64,000 nucleotides of DNA from Nautilus pompilius (taxonomy: Eukaryota > Mollusca > Cephalopoda > Nautilida > Nautilidae), in the NCBI GenBank assembly GCA_018389105.1, contig JACATO010001438.1, positions 268,501 through 332,500 on the forward strand, written 5' to 3'. Positions 26,131 to 38,871 of the stretch are shown here, piece after piece. A program made the translations under genes and the position numbers. Numbering within the stretch: the first letter of the stretch is position 1; each line of letters opens with the position of its first letter. The notes below the pieces were generated by a model that saw only the letters and a list, made by a program, of their open reading frames with translations, was not told the origin of the DNA and made no database searches.

Positions 26131-28445
26131 AGTTCTTCACAGAAGGAGAAAAATTGTAATACTCTCCACATTTTTATTTTTGAGAGGTCTACACTGGGCA
26201 AAGTTTACAGTTTTATGGTCGCTATTTACAAGACATAGACGAGTAGATGGAGATCTGTTTTCTAATTTTACATGACAGTGTACATGTATTCCTGGTTGGT
26301 ATAACAAAACACAAAGTACAGAGCGCACTTTACGTTATATTAACATTTCCTGGCAAGATTCACATTTCCAAAACTTCGGACCCGGAATAATACTGTCCAG
26401 AGTCCTTTTTTTTTTCTTACAAAATTACACAAAAAGCAAAAAAAGAAGAAAAAGGTGGTGATTCAAACAGGATTTCTAAATTATCTATTTCTAATGCAAA
26501 ATCTAAATATAGCATTAAATAAGAAAATCACGGTTCGGTAAGATGGGATTTTTAACACCCCCCCCCAGCGTTTTCCTAAATTTTACATTATTTTTTCTTC
26601 GATCTTAAGCTTATAATTTTTTTTTGTTGTTGTTAAAAAGGATAACTCTTTGGCACTTTCGCGCAGTCTTGGAGATCTGCAGGTAATATATTGTTTAGCA
26701 GGTACAAATCATCATGAAGTTCTATTCGGATGTAATCAATTTGTCATCATCATCTAGAAGCTCGCAGTCTGCGGCGAGGGTTGTGTATTTTTACGTGGCT
26801 CGCGTTATGTCGACACGGGGGATTCCACGTGGTTCGCCTCAGTACTTTCACTTTACGAACCTTCGTCATGACGACGTAGGTTTCGCACAGCTCGCGTCAT
26901 CAAACATTGAGGTGTAATTCGCACACAAGATTTTTCGTTGGGAATGCACCCATCAATCACAGTAAAGAAAGAGAGAAAAAAAAACAACACAGAATAAAGA
27001 ACCACCATGTAAAGTTCTGAGAATTGCATAGAATCGTGAATATTGATTCCATGAGATTACAGCTGCAAAGAGGCGAGAAAACTTGCAGGAAAACGCTCCG
27101 GACTCCTTAACGGTCCGTTGAGACATGAAGTGTGCTAAATAAAGTCATAATCGGTGCCTTATAATAACTTTTAAGAACGTTGTTTTATAGTACGAAAGAA
27201 CATAATTCGGTAACACGAGTTATTTTGAAATATTCCATTTTTTTTTGCAATAAAATATTATCCATTAATTTATTAATAACTTTTCTAATTTTATATCTAC
27301 TTTTATTCCGATATTCGTCCCCCCCCGCTGTATCCATATAATCATCTCATTTCTCTCCTAAAGCAGGTGCTTTTTAGTTACGTCCAATTAAAACCATTCG
27401 TCCAGTGCTGGTTCAGTAAACTTTTGAACTGTACAGTAGCTTCTCTGCGCACTCTGAGCCCCAGTGGCACTTTCCGGCCCAGGCCGGTCACATTGCGCGG
27501 TTGTTGTTGTTTTTTTTTATACCAGAGCTAGGAATAATGGCATCTAATTAGGTTGAAACACCGTTAGTAGAACGAGTGCAAACCACTAAGACCTTTGATC
27601 GTCATCGATCGATCAACTCGAACAGTTCGACCAGGACCCGACTTTTCCTGTTCTTGTTGACATTAAAACGAAATGATCTACGGCGGTCGCGGCAGATCAG
27701 TCGGGGACATCGCGCAATGGTTAATCAATCGATTACCCTCTCTCACACGAATGTTTAGTCCTGCCCTTTTGGGTTTCATTAAAAGCAAACACAGATCAAA
27801 GGTTCCTCTTTTTTAAAAATACTTTTAAGATTTTGGGAGCATAATGGAATTTTATGCCACCCCCCTCCACTGTGATATTATTATCTTGCTCGGTTACTTT
27901 TCCTTCTGTTTTCTGATTGCTTTTTTCAGCTTCCATTCTGGTCCCGAGATCTAGTTTTCTGTTTCACTGCAAAAATCGCAGTTTAAAAAGCGAGCGAGTG
28001 GATTCTAATGCCACGCACGCGGTCATCTGTTAACCGAAGGCTCGATCATCAGTCGATCGATGGCAGGGCTGTGCACGTCTATTCTTGTAGAAGGTGACTC
28101 GGTCACATCACTGACCGAAGGGGCGATGGCTGCCAGAAGCCTAATAAAACTTCCAGCGACTATTTCCGAATGAAAATCAAGAGAGCGACGGGAAGTTTTG
28201 TGAAAAGAAAATTCAAATAGCAGCGCCTCGCCTCAGTCAAAAACCAGGTACACGGCGCGTACCCAAGGTGAGCCGAGACTGCTGCTATTGGCAACGGCAC
28301 AAAACACCGGCTGGTGCTAAAAAGAGGAGCCGGACCGGAGAAGGAACAACAAGTCTGTTAGCGCTAGAAGTGCGGCCACGTTGCTCCTACAATCATGTTT
28401 GAGTAAAGATCCGATATTCCATATGACATCTTTGGCTGTAAAGTA

Positions 28446-28471
28446 AAATAAATAAATAAATAAATAAATAA
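28446..28471 (+). repeat. (AAAT)n microsatellite
   Basis: About six AAAT/AATA tetranucleotide units. Confidence 0.85.
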
Positions 28472-28843
28472 ACAAAATCGAAGTAAACGTTTACGAGATT
28501 TGTGAACGCCCCGTCCCCGGGACTGAATAAGCAATCTCCGATTTATTTCCCTTTTATACGCCTTAAAGGCGAACTGCGGATGGCAAGGAGTTAATCGTTT
28601 CACAACTGTCGGCTCGAGATAGAAGCCATCTTCTAGTAGGGGGGAAAAAAAATCCTCGTTAGTCAGAATAGTCCCGGCTAGCTGTCTGCAGAAAATTTCT
28701 TGCTTCTGTGATGAACTCAGATTAACCACGAAAAAAAAGTATCATTTCCTTTTCTCCTTTTGAAAGGAAGTGTAAATAATAGGAATTAATTCTAGCGTCC
28801 GTCACGCACTTTTGGCATTTCGACAGATTTCCTTACCTGATTG

Positions 28844-28869
28844 TGACGTAACAACGCTACCATGGAAAC
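28844..28869. promoter_or_regulatory. CRE half-site next to an X-box-like motif
   Basis: TGACGTAA (28844-28851) is followed five bases later by GCTACCATGGAAAC, whose reverse complement is GTTTCCATGGTAGC. Its 11-base core GTTTCCATGGT is shared with 22831. Close pairing of RFX and CREB/ATF sites is known from other promoters; no transcript start is seen here. Confidence 0.25.
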
Positions 28870-29154
28870 CGAAATGAAATCATTTTCGGCAAAGAATGCT
28901 GATCCATCCGCTTTTGCCCTGCCTCTGCCGTTCTCCGCTGCTTGTTAAAGACGATCTGTTGCTTCTGCCGCATCCCCTTTCTTGTCATCCTTGCCTGTTA
29001 CTCGCCCACCCTCCTAAGAAAGACGCGCAGTTCGGTCGTTTTCCCCGCTCAAACGATCCAGGTGTACCAGCAGGTCCGATCTTCGAGGATTTAACTACGA
29101 CCGGGATCGGGAATCTCGTGTCGTTTATCGGCGCACGGGCGACAGAGCAGCGCT

Positions 29155-29181
29155 GCTCTCTCTCTCTCTCTCTCTCTCTCT
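29155..29181 (+). repeat. (CT)n microsatellite
   Basis: CT run. Confidence 0.85.
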
Positions 29182-29959
29182 TTCTGTTCGCCGCATTAAC
29201 GACGGTAAACACGATGATGCAGTGACGCGAGGGCAGAATAGAATTTCAGAAAAATTCGCGACAGAAGGAAACATAAACTGAAATCATATTTATAAGTTAA
29301 AAAAACAAAACAGAAATTCTATTTAAATACAAAGCCGTTGAACGAACGTTGAACTGATGCTACTGGCTGATTCGTTTCTGGACAATGGCCTTCAAGGGCC
29401 GACTGTTGAAAAATGGGATCTGTGGCCACTTCTCAGCTGAATGAGTACCGTGATACTACTGTAGTGACTCCGAACCGTGAAAGGTGGCTCTGGTACCCTT
29501 GGATCCTGCCCTTGATCCTGAAGTACCTTCATTTTAATTTGAGGCTGATAGATCGCCAATCTTGAATGAGTGCAGTGGACTAACTAATCTATAAGGCTTT
29601 TGAAAAGTGGTCTTTGGTGGTCTTAAGACGTTCTTCAAGGCAAGATCCTGAAGTACCTACACCCGAAATCTGGGGTCTCAAGTGCTACAGCTCGGCCGTG
29701 AAAGAGGAACAACAACAAACAAAAAAAAATGCAAAAACGCACAAAAATTCCAAGTATTAATGATTCTCATTTTTTCTCAAGCATATTATCCTAATGCTTT
29801 TGATAACCTATTCAGCACTAGATATTTATTAGTACTGATAAAATCTGCATAATAATTACTTTTTTTTACTGTCCAGCTAAGAACGCTCGCCGATGATTGA
29901 CATTTTTTTTCCATAAAAGACTATTATCTGGATATGGTATTTAGTAAGAAGAAGAGACA

Positions 29960-30035
29960 AGCGTCGCTCGTAGTCCAGCGGTTAGCACCCTGGTCCACTA
30001 CGGCCGAGAGATCGATTGCTGTAGGGTGCCTAATC
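29960..30035 (+). repeat. tRNA-derived relic
   Basis: TAGTCCAGCGGTTAGCAC at 29971 is an excellent tRNA D-arm/A box. The following region gives a plausible anticodon-arm remnant and a degraded B box (GAGATCGATTGC). There is no complete cloverleaf, so a SINE head or tRNA pseudogene is likelier than a working tRNA. Confidence 0.4.
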
Positions 30036-30039
30036 GTTT

Positions 30040-31065
30040 TGGCGAACCTTGTTCATCAGCAATTTCCATGGGTACCCGTCGTTCAGTATTTGAAAGACGA
30101 AGAACTAGTCGGAAGTTCCGGCGCCTCTCGACAGAGACGTTTTGTTCTAACTTTAGCTTGTGGGGAAATTCTCAACACACGAAGCTAATAGACTTCACCA
30201 TCTAATGGTATCGTTTAAAGGGCTACGGAATATCGTTTTGTGACGTTACGGAGAAAAGTTAGCAGACATGTCAGGTAATTGTAACGGTCTGGAGAGTTTT
30301 CACAATTTTCCTAAAGCTTTTTTTTTTTTTTTTAATTTCAAATTAATGTCTCCAGAAAGGACTGGCGGTTGCCCTTGGTTACCTCTCGCTCAAACGTCAC
30401 GAACGGCGGACAACGGACTGATTAGCGAATTCATGCGGATCTGAAGATAAATAAAAGATTTGTTGTAAGTTTTCTTTATCATGTTTGTGGACTTTTTCCT
30501 AAACAGGTTAGAATGTTATGTGTTCTGCTTTTAGAAGATTGTTTCGGCAGCTTTCACTTCAGTCCTTGCATTACCGAACGAAACCCCCTCAAGATGTTCT
30601 TCCACGCATCAACGCTCTGAATCAAGAGAACTGTGACCGCTACGGCACCACTCACTGGAACCCACCAGTGGCATCCGGGTAGGATGGGACGTAGGGAGAA
30701 CTGCTGGGAAGTTTGCTCGGCTACAAATCAAATCTGGTCGTGGAATCGTGGAAAGGCGCGGGAAGTTCGGAGAATCGACGGTAAATGAAGTGATGCTTGG
30801 ATTTTAGTTTTACAAGATGGCTGCAGTCGGTCTGAGCACCAGCCAATGGAGCCTGTTGTTATTAAATCAACCAGTTAAGTGAAAAAAAGCGAATTATACC
30901 TTCACACAGAACGAAGCGGAAAAACGTCAATACGACCCGTCTCCAGTCACAGACTTTCTTCTCGATCGTTTACCATGGAGACTGCACAAAACTACAGCCA
31001 GAGGAGGCGCATGACTTTGGTCGGGTAGTGTTACTAAACAGTGTTACTCTGAGTACACTTTCTAA

Positions 31066-31101
<36 letters not shown>

Positions 31102-31730
31102 GTCCACTAGTTTCTAGCTAATTACTTGCAGACGTCCTTAAGATTGAACAAGATTTGGTTTTCTTTCTCATATCGTTCATACTGCTATGATCTTTTGTTT
31201 TGACCTGTTTGATTTCCTTGCCTGTATATTACCGTATAACCTGTATGATACGCTATCGTTGCATTGGAATATCTATAAGCGTTAGCGTGGTTTGCCTTAC
31301 ATATGTCAATACAGCGCCCTACTGTATTAATTTGGTCATCACAGCAAATGAATGCATCTGATCGAACGGTGACACCTCACCAAGGATGTGCTATTACTCG
31401 CCACGTCCGCACTCACCGTCCATATTCTATTGCTGATATCATCCATGCAGTAGAAATGAGCCAAAAAAGATCCAACTTCATTTCCACCGACTTGGGCTGC
31501 AGATGATGAGTAGCACACAAGAAAGTTCTTCTGTCGTAAGGGAATAAAACTCTTCGGAAGTTCTATCTAATCCGTAGATATGTCTGGCAAAATTCTTCTA
31601 CCTGGCTGTGTGTACTCTCGTCTGCTGGAAGTCGTACCTAGGTTCTGAGAAGATCTAAAGTGACAGGTTTGGTGTTTGTCAAAAAAGATCTAAATTCTGT
31701 CGTGTAGTCGCATCCTTTGCCGTTGTACTA
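30040..31730. other. Non-coding stretch with (CA)n and a possible isolated first exon
   Basis: (CA)n at 31067-31099. At 30819 an ATG in CAAGATGGCTGC (YY1/TISU-like) opens 19 codons up to a possible GTTAAG donor at 30876. It is discussed as a finding; nothing else is supported. Confidence 0.3.
31067..31099 (+). repeat. (CA)n microsatellite
   Basis: Pure CA run. Confidence 0.9.
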
Positions 31731-31739
31731 AGGAGCATG

Positions 31740-31985
31740 CAGACATTCAATGTCCGTATTCTTCAGACGGATCAGTCTGGAAGAGAAATCAAGAGATTCA
31801 ACTCCCTCTCCCAAGTAGCCCGATGCCCTGATCTGAGTTTGATCGGATGTCTGTGTGAGTATGTAGATCGTCAGCTAAGAGTAGCCCGTACCCGTCCCGG
31901 GAATAATGGGAGTTTTCCCATGAATGCGATTGAAAGCCGGACAGGGGAGAGGATTTTAGTGATTCAAAAGGTAACTGAACCAAGT
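31740..31985 (+). pseudogene. Tc1-like transposase C-terminal remnant
   Basis: The plus-strand frame contains VARCPDLSLIGCLCEYVDRQ followed by LRVARTRPGNN. This corresponds to the Tc1 C-terminus (PARSPDLNPIEHLWDYVDRQVR...PGN). The catalytic-glutamate region is altered (IGCL for IEHL), so the third acidic residue is lost. No N-terminal part is recognisable upstream. Weak but patterned similarity. Confidence 0.6.
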
Positions 31986-31989
31986 TGAA

Positions 31990-34900
31990 ACAAAGAAATC
32001 GCTTGACTCTATTGATGTTTTATGCAGCAAGCTAAGGTGTTGTAATAGGAGCAGATTTCTGAACTGTTACGCCATTGCGGTGTATATATATATATATCCG
32101 CCGAAAGAGGGTGGGGGTGTTTGCTCGGTTTGGCTCAAGAGCGAGAAGACTTATCTATAATCCGACCAGACCCTCGCTCTGTCGGGAAGCCATGGAAGAA
32201 CCAACGACATGCACGACCAACCATCTGAACACTTCTACCGCTGTCGTGGGTTCGTCTTCTGCTCCTCGTCAGAATTCCTAAAACTTCTTCCTTAATTTCG
32301 ATTTTCCAGTTTGCCATCGGCTTTCCTTTAATACAAGGATTTCTCTTCAGCTTTTTACTCATATCTATCTTTCGTGGGAAAAACAAACAAACAAATCATA
32401 CGTGTGTATACAATGTGATAAATACCATGAATCGCTACCACCAGAGTTATTGATTTATATACCATCAAACTGATTTAACACCCACTGGCACTTTATCTCG
32501 AATGAGATCGGTAAACTGATGTCAGCAGTACATTATTTCCATTGCACCGCCATTTCATAGGAAGATACTTTTAGATTTTCTTCAGTCTCTGGAAGATAAA
32601 AGGCAGGCGTGCACGCACGCACTCTAAATCTAGATGGGAAACAGACACCTACTTCTGCCTTTGACGTCAATGGTACCATATTAACAGTGTTAACCATAAA
32701 CGATAATTCCTTTCCTATATATTTTTGTTTTATATTTTAAAGAAGTAAACGATTCATCCGATGCTATCAAAATCATTTCTGTTGCAGTACTTGTATGTTA
32801 GTTTTGTATTGTATACCTTTAGACTGTTGCTTAATTATTAATTTTGTAATTTTCTTTGCTTCTTTGTCTATTTTTCACGAAGCCGGAATGCTTCTAATTA
32901 AGCTTAGTTACTCAAGTTACAGCTACCCACCTTTGAAAAATATATATCTACACTAGCGGTAATAATTGTGGACTGACCGATCAAACAATTTTAGTTAAAG
33001 GAGAATAATTTGATGAGAAAAGTCTCTTTTTGTCAAAGAAATTTCGGCAACAGTTATATGTTTATATAATGTAACTAAACGTATTTATAATGTCAACCCA
33101 TAATTATTGGCGCAAGTGTATAACTGTAGTTTCAAAAGCATTCGCTGATTTTAGCTGGACAAAACCTCTGTAAAGATATTTAATTCTGTGGTTTTCCTGA
33201 CTGACATTTTCACCCGTGAGTGTGACGTCATTGTTAATAGTGGCGTCAACTTTGTGTTGCTCAACTAGAGAGAACGATATGCTTGCTGTAGCATGTTGGT
33301 AGACTCGTATCAAAATCCGTCTATCAGCCATCTTGAATTTATTTGCAAAATAATAGACACAGTTAGCTTTTGGAAAGAATGTTATTGTCTTTTCTCACCT
33401 TTAATAATCTCAAAAGATTTGGTGTGAAATCATAGCGTGAACTACATTAAGACTGGGTGGCTTCGATAAAGATAAAATAGCAGAAGCATTCATGACCTCC
33501 ATCTCGCCGCCTCATACTCCAAACCATCTCTAGGAACCTACTTAGAACCATTTCTTCTTTTTAAAAAAACTAAATCTTGTTCTTAACTCTGTAAGTAAAT
33601 CAGAGTTAACTCTTGCTAGTGCAAGGGTCGTACTGAAAATAATCCACCTTTCGGGCGAATCTGCAATTTAACATACATACAGTCAGTAATTTCATCGTTA
33701 CTCGGCAGGTGGCAGCACAGCGGCCTATACAAGTGGAGTTTACCAAGAATAGTGTTCAACCAAAGGGCCACGCTATAGTCCCCAACAAATGAGGGTGCGT
33801 GCCCCACTGAGTTGAGTGGCAGTCGTGTAAGTGTAAAACAGGGGCCCTTTACATGTCAACGCTCTGAAGACAAGCCAGGTAGGTCACCAGGTGCTGAGAC
33901 ACCTGACCTTTTCATGAGGTGCTATTTTTGTATGTGAATAAAATCTGTTGTTTTTGTTTTGTTTTGTTTCTTTCCGAACGGTGATCACACCTGTAATTAA
34001 TTACGGTTCAATAGTTTCATTACGACTCCCTTATCAAAACCACGCTTTTAATTAATTAGAAATTCCAGCGCTTGCGACTCTGTATTTAAATAGTCTTCGA
34101 ACATTGCGATCTTACGTACGGGGACATATAAATTGGAGAAGTTCCGGCGATCTTTGGTCAGGACCAAGAACCCAAACGCAAACTATACAGATGGTTAGGC
34201 AGGAGGGGGAGTTGGGATGGCAGAAACAGGCCGATATGTCAGCCGCCATAAGGCCACTGGCGGGATTAGCGTCAAGCAACCAACGGGAAAAGGGGTCAAA
34301 CGATAAATTATTGGTGCAGTAGAGCATGTAAGTAGCCACTTAAAATATATTTCTGAAAATATCAGCTTCTAGTTCATTCTTTTGCACTTTTCAAATTACG
34401 AACGCGTTTCTATCTTCAGTTTTCTGCGTGTTAACGGTCGGTTGCAGGGTAGAGCCCCTTTATGTCTGATTTTGGGTGTTAGCGAACGTTAATAGCTGTT
34501 AAAGTAGTGGAAGTGGGGACGTGACAGCTTTTATAAATGGCCTTTATTAAACTTTTGATCCTTTCAGTTATCTAGAATTAGACCTACATGACTCTTTGAC
34601 AACCAATCGCCGGTGAAGTTTGAGCCGTCTTTCTTCTCTCTTCTGCAGCGTGAGAGAGGCGACTTCTAAAAGCCAGCGTTCCTGCTGAAAGTATCCGGCA
34701 GGAAATCCAAGGGCGATAACCGATAAACACAATTTTTTCAGTCGAACTATTTTCCCTAACCAAACCTAAAAGACGACAATACTATCCATCGCCATAACCC
34801 ATAACGCTCCGCCATATTTGTTTTACCTTTCCGTGAGTGCGCTCTCTACTGATTTGTGATTAGGAAAAAACTGGAGCGCATTTTTTAGAATATGAAAAAA

Positions 34901-35003
34901 AAGGAGGTTGGTAAAGGAACCTTTCATAAAAACTTATTCTTGTAGGGACCATATATTGGACATCACATTTCCTGTGTTTGAAATTTCTTGGCTTCTGTTG
35001 CAG
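31990..35003. other. Non-coding stretch upstream of the unknown three-exon gene
   Basis: Two perfect CRE octamers (32662-32669 and 33223-33230). A CpG-containing segment at 34100-34328 ends in a strong donor-like AT|GTAAGT and could be a 5' untranslated exon of the gene at 35 kb. I see no proof of a transcript start and no transposase here. Confidence 0.3.
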
Positions 35004-35088
35004 AACAAAGGGATCATGAAGGAACATCTGTATGCCTGGTACCCTTCAGCGAGGAACGTCTACAACACCTGTCCTTACGACTCCTACG
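35004..35088 (+). CDS. Unknown gene, exon 1 of those found
   Basis: Acceptor TTCTGTTGCAG ends at 35003; donor GTACGT starts at 35089. The first ATG is at 35016. If an upstream exon joins in phase 0, the codons N-K-G-I before it would also be coding. Ends in phase 1. Confidence 0.7.
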
Positions 35089-38000
35089 GTACGTTTAGCA
35101 TTGATTGTTTGACCCTGGCGGCACCAGAGATGCTCTTGTTCATGGAGTTCCTTTCTTTCTCCTCCAGATCTGGAATGCCTGTACAAATACAGAAAAACTA
35201 CAATATCTCTGAAGGCCGAGCCAATACGGCAGACGATCACGACCAGGTACGACATAGTGTCGAAGCCGCTGGCTGGCCTCCTGGACTTCGAGGATGCCGA
35301 CGATACCAAGAGAGCTGAACCTGCGCCCCCAACCAAACCGGATCCCGAGGTTAAGTCCAGAAAACCCCTCAAGGCGTGGGGCACCAAAACAACCGCCGCG
35401 ACTCCACACGAGATCCCGCCTAAGCTCCCGAGACCCAGGAGTGCGCTGGAGCCGCTGAGACCACAAGAAGAGCCATATGAGCCGAGCCGCGACATGAAGA
35501 CGGCGCCGGCGGGGCAGATGCCCAGAGATCTCGACCTGACTCTGACTGGGAAGGCACTCAGCAGGGAGCAGAAAATAAAGTACTCTCCAACCTCGTTGCG
35601 AATGAAAAGGGCTCAGAGTGCGCCTCCAAAAACTCCAGCTCACCTGCCTGTCGCCAAGAGACCGGCGAAATCCGCCACCACTCGTACACGGAAACCTTGG
35701 CTAGCGGTGGAGTCCAAGAAAGTGGACCCGGCTGAGGATGAGGACAGAGTCGTGATCCCACTCGCAGAGGACGTGATAGTGACCGAGGAGGACAAGCGGT
35801 TTGTCGAAGATTACGAGAAGCTCGTAAAAAAGTATGGCTGGAGGATGGAAATACCCGGAAACTCCTTCGGCTTTAAGTAAGTATTACCGATAGCACCGTT
35901 TGTTTTTAAGAAAAACTTTACGATATTTCTGCAGTCGGTGCAGTTAAACGCTAAAATACCCTTCGTGTCTTTGCGGTAAGCGGGTGGGAGCAGTTTAGAC
36001 TTCGGTGGTGGTGACTCTGGGAAAAGCAACACTCTGAAAATACCCACCAAGGAGAATCGGTATGGTTAAAATGCACGGTCCGGGTTAACCGTTAAAACAA
36101 AGATTGGAGGCTTTTAATTTTCAGAAAAACCCAGTAGATATGTTTCTATAAACTGTTTTTATTTTCCATCAGCTTATTTTCAGAACGGTATTAAGGGTGA
36201 GTGCTTGCACAATTAAGTAATGTTTATGCGGCAGACAAATCCTGTTTTTTATGAAATACCAAGTTAAATGTTTATTAAAGATGAATAAAAATCGAAAGAA
36301 GTTTTCTAATTTCCTTCTGTATGAATTCTCTATAAAAACAAAATGAAATCAAACCAATAAAATTCTGTATTTTATTTCTGCATATTACATTAATCACGAA
36401 GTAAAAAAAAATTCAGTAAAATCATCGTCAGGACAATTAGGCAAGTGCTAGGCTGTACGTTCTTACTACTTCTATCTCCCATAAATCAGAGTACTGCAAT
36501 GGCGGGGCGATACTTCCAGCACGACGCACAAACGATCAGACTTAATTTACATAAAATAATTTAATAGCTAATACCAAGTCAACCAGCTTATTACAGCACA
36601 TTAAAAAAAATATAATAATAAAACCATTATTTATACGTAACTGCTCACTAGTCAACAAGTTGTTTATTTGATTTAATAAACGGGATTGGTCTTGAATATT
36701 CACGCCGTTTATTTTCTGTTGTAAGGGTTTTGGTTGTCAACATAAAAACGCGGCCTGTCTTCTCAGCCATTTCGCTGGTTTGTTGCTTTAAGGAGTTTTT
36801 TTTAATGAAATAATTATCTGATAATAAACTGCATCTTTAAATAGTTTGTGTGAAATTTTGAACAAAAGCCGTTTTGTTAATTGGTTTGTTTTTCTATCGT
36901 TGGCTAGAAACGTTCAGCTTTAAGCATTTGCATGGCTGAAAGGAAAATATGGGTTAAGTTTCCTTAAAATTGTTAGTGTTTTTTTTTTTAAGTTTTGCTG
37001 GAAAAGATTTCCATGAAGGTAGCTCACTGCTAAGATGATAGGTTCTTGATATTATTTCAGATAAATCATCTGTTACAAGCTCCAAATTAGGTGGCAATGG
37101 AATAAATGCCTACACGAGGTCGGTGTAGACCGAGTTTTTTCGGTAACGTGCCCTCTCTGTGAGGAGAGGTCAGGGAACACAGTCACCATCGCAACCATTC
37201 AACGGAGTTCAACAAAGTAGTTCCAGAAATAAATAGATATGAGCGGAAAAGACGCTAACATTTAAAACACTTCATTGGGAGAACAGTTTCAGCTGAAGTC
37301 TCTCTCTCCCCAACTCTCTCTATATATATATACTGACGTCATCTCTCTCTCTCCCCTATCTCTCTATATATATACTGACGTCATCTCTCTCTCTCCCCTA
37401 TCTCTCTCTATATATATACTGACGTCATCTCTCTCTCTCCCCTATCTCTCTCTATATATATACTGACGTCATCTCTCTCTCTCCCCTATCTCTCTCTATA
37501 TATATACTGACGTCATCTCTCTCTCTCCCCTATCTCTCTATATATATACTGACGTCATATCTCTCTCTCCCCAACTCTCTCTATATATATATACTGACGT
37601 CATCTCTCTCTCCCCTATCTCTCTATATATATACTGACGTCATCTCTCTCTCCCCTATCTCTCTATATATATACTGACGTCATCTCTCTCTCTCCCCTAT
37701 CTCTCTCTATATATATACTGACGTCATCTCTCTCTCTCCCCTATCTCTCTATATATATACTGACGTCATATCTCTCTCTCCCCTATCTCTCTATATATAT
37801 ACTGACGTCATATCTCTCCCTCCCCCATCTCTCTATATATATACTGACGTCATCTCTCTCTCCCCCATCTACTGACGTCATCTCTCTCTCTATATATATA
37901 TATATACTGACGTCATCTCTCTCGCCCCTATCTCTCTATATATATACTGACGTCATCTCTCTCTCTCCCCCTCTGATCTCTAGCGCTCTCTATATATATA

Positions 38001-38487
38001 CTGACGTCATCTCTCTCTCTCCCCTATCTCTATAATATAACTGACGTCATATCTCTCTCTCCCCAACTCTCTCTATATATATATACTCTGACGTCATCTC
38101 TCTCTCCCCTATCTCTCTATATATATACTGACGTCATCTCTCTCTCTCCCCTATCTCTCTCTATATAATACTGACGTCATCTCTCTCTCTTCTCTCTCTC
38201 TCTCCCTATCTCTCTATATATACTGACGTCATCTCTCTCTCCCTATCTCTCTCTCTATATATACTGACGTCATATCTCTCCCTCCCCTATCTCTCTATAT
38301 ATATACTGACGTCATATCTCTCCTCCTCCCCCATCTCTCTATATATATACTGACGTCATCTCTCTCTCCCCATCTACTGACGTCATCTCTCTCTCTATAT
38401 ATATATATATATACTGACTCATCTCTCTCTCTCTCTCCTCCTCATCCCTCTATATATATACTGACGTCATCTCTCTCTCCCCCCATT

Positions 38488-38527
<40 letters not shown>

Positions 38528-38829
38528 ATATATATATATACTGGCGTCATCTCTCTCTCTCTCCCCCATCTCTCTCTATATATACTGGCGTCATCTCTCT
38601 CTCTCTCCCATCTCTCTCTCTCTATACTGACGTCATCTCTCTCTCCCATCTCTCTCTATATACTGACGTCATTTCTCTCTCTCTCCATCTCTCTCTCTAT
38701 ATACTGACATCATCTCTCTCTCTCCCCGCATCTCTATATATATATACTGGCGTCATCTCTCTCTTTCCCCCATCTCTATATATATACTGGCGTCATCTCT
38801 CTCTCCCATCTCTATATATACTAGCGAGC

Positions 38830-38871
<42 letters not shown>

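Larger units (their letters stand above)
21990..29950. other. Gene-free stretch with simple repeats
   Basis: No exon is supported. It holds CT/CA (23979-24050), GGAGAGA (26022-26130), AAAT (28446-28471) and CT (29155-29181) repeats, a perfect CRE at 22885-22892 and at 24258-24265, and X-box-like motifs at 22831, 25843 and 28856. Confidence 0.4.

Noticed and set aside
33616-33807. Possible mariner fragment on the minus strand
   Set aside because: The frame has short runs that resemble transposase, but no catalytic or HTH motif could be named.
35046-35643. Minus-strand frames of 149 and 167 codons opposite exon 2 of the unknown gene
   Set aside because: They are antisense shadows of a GC-rich exon whose plus-strand reading has correct splice sites and joins.
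37301-38867. CRISPR-like array
   Set aside because: Units are contiguous with no unique spacers and this is an animal genome; it is a minisatellite.
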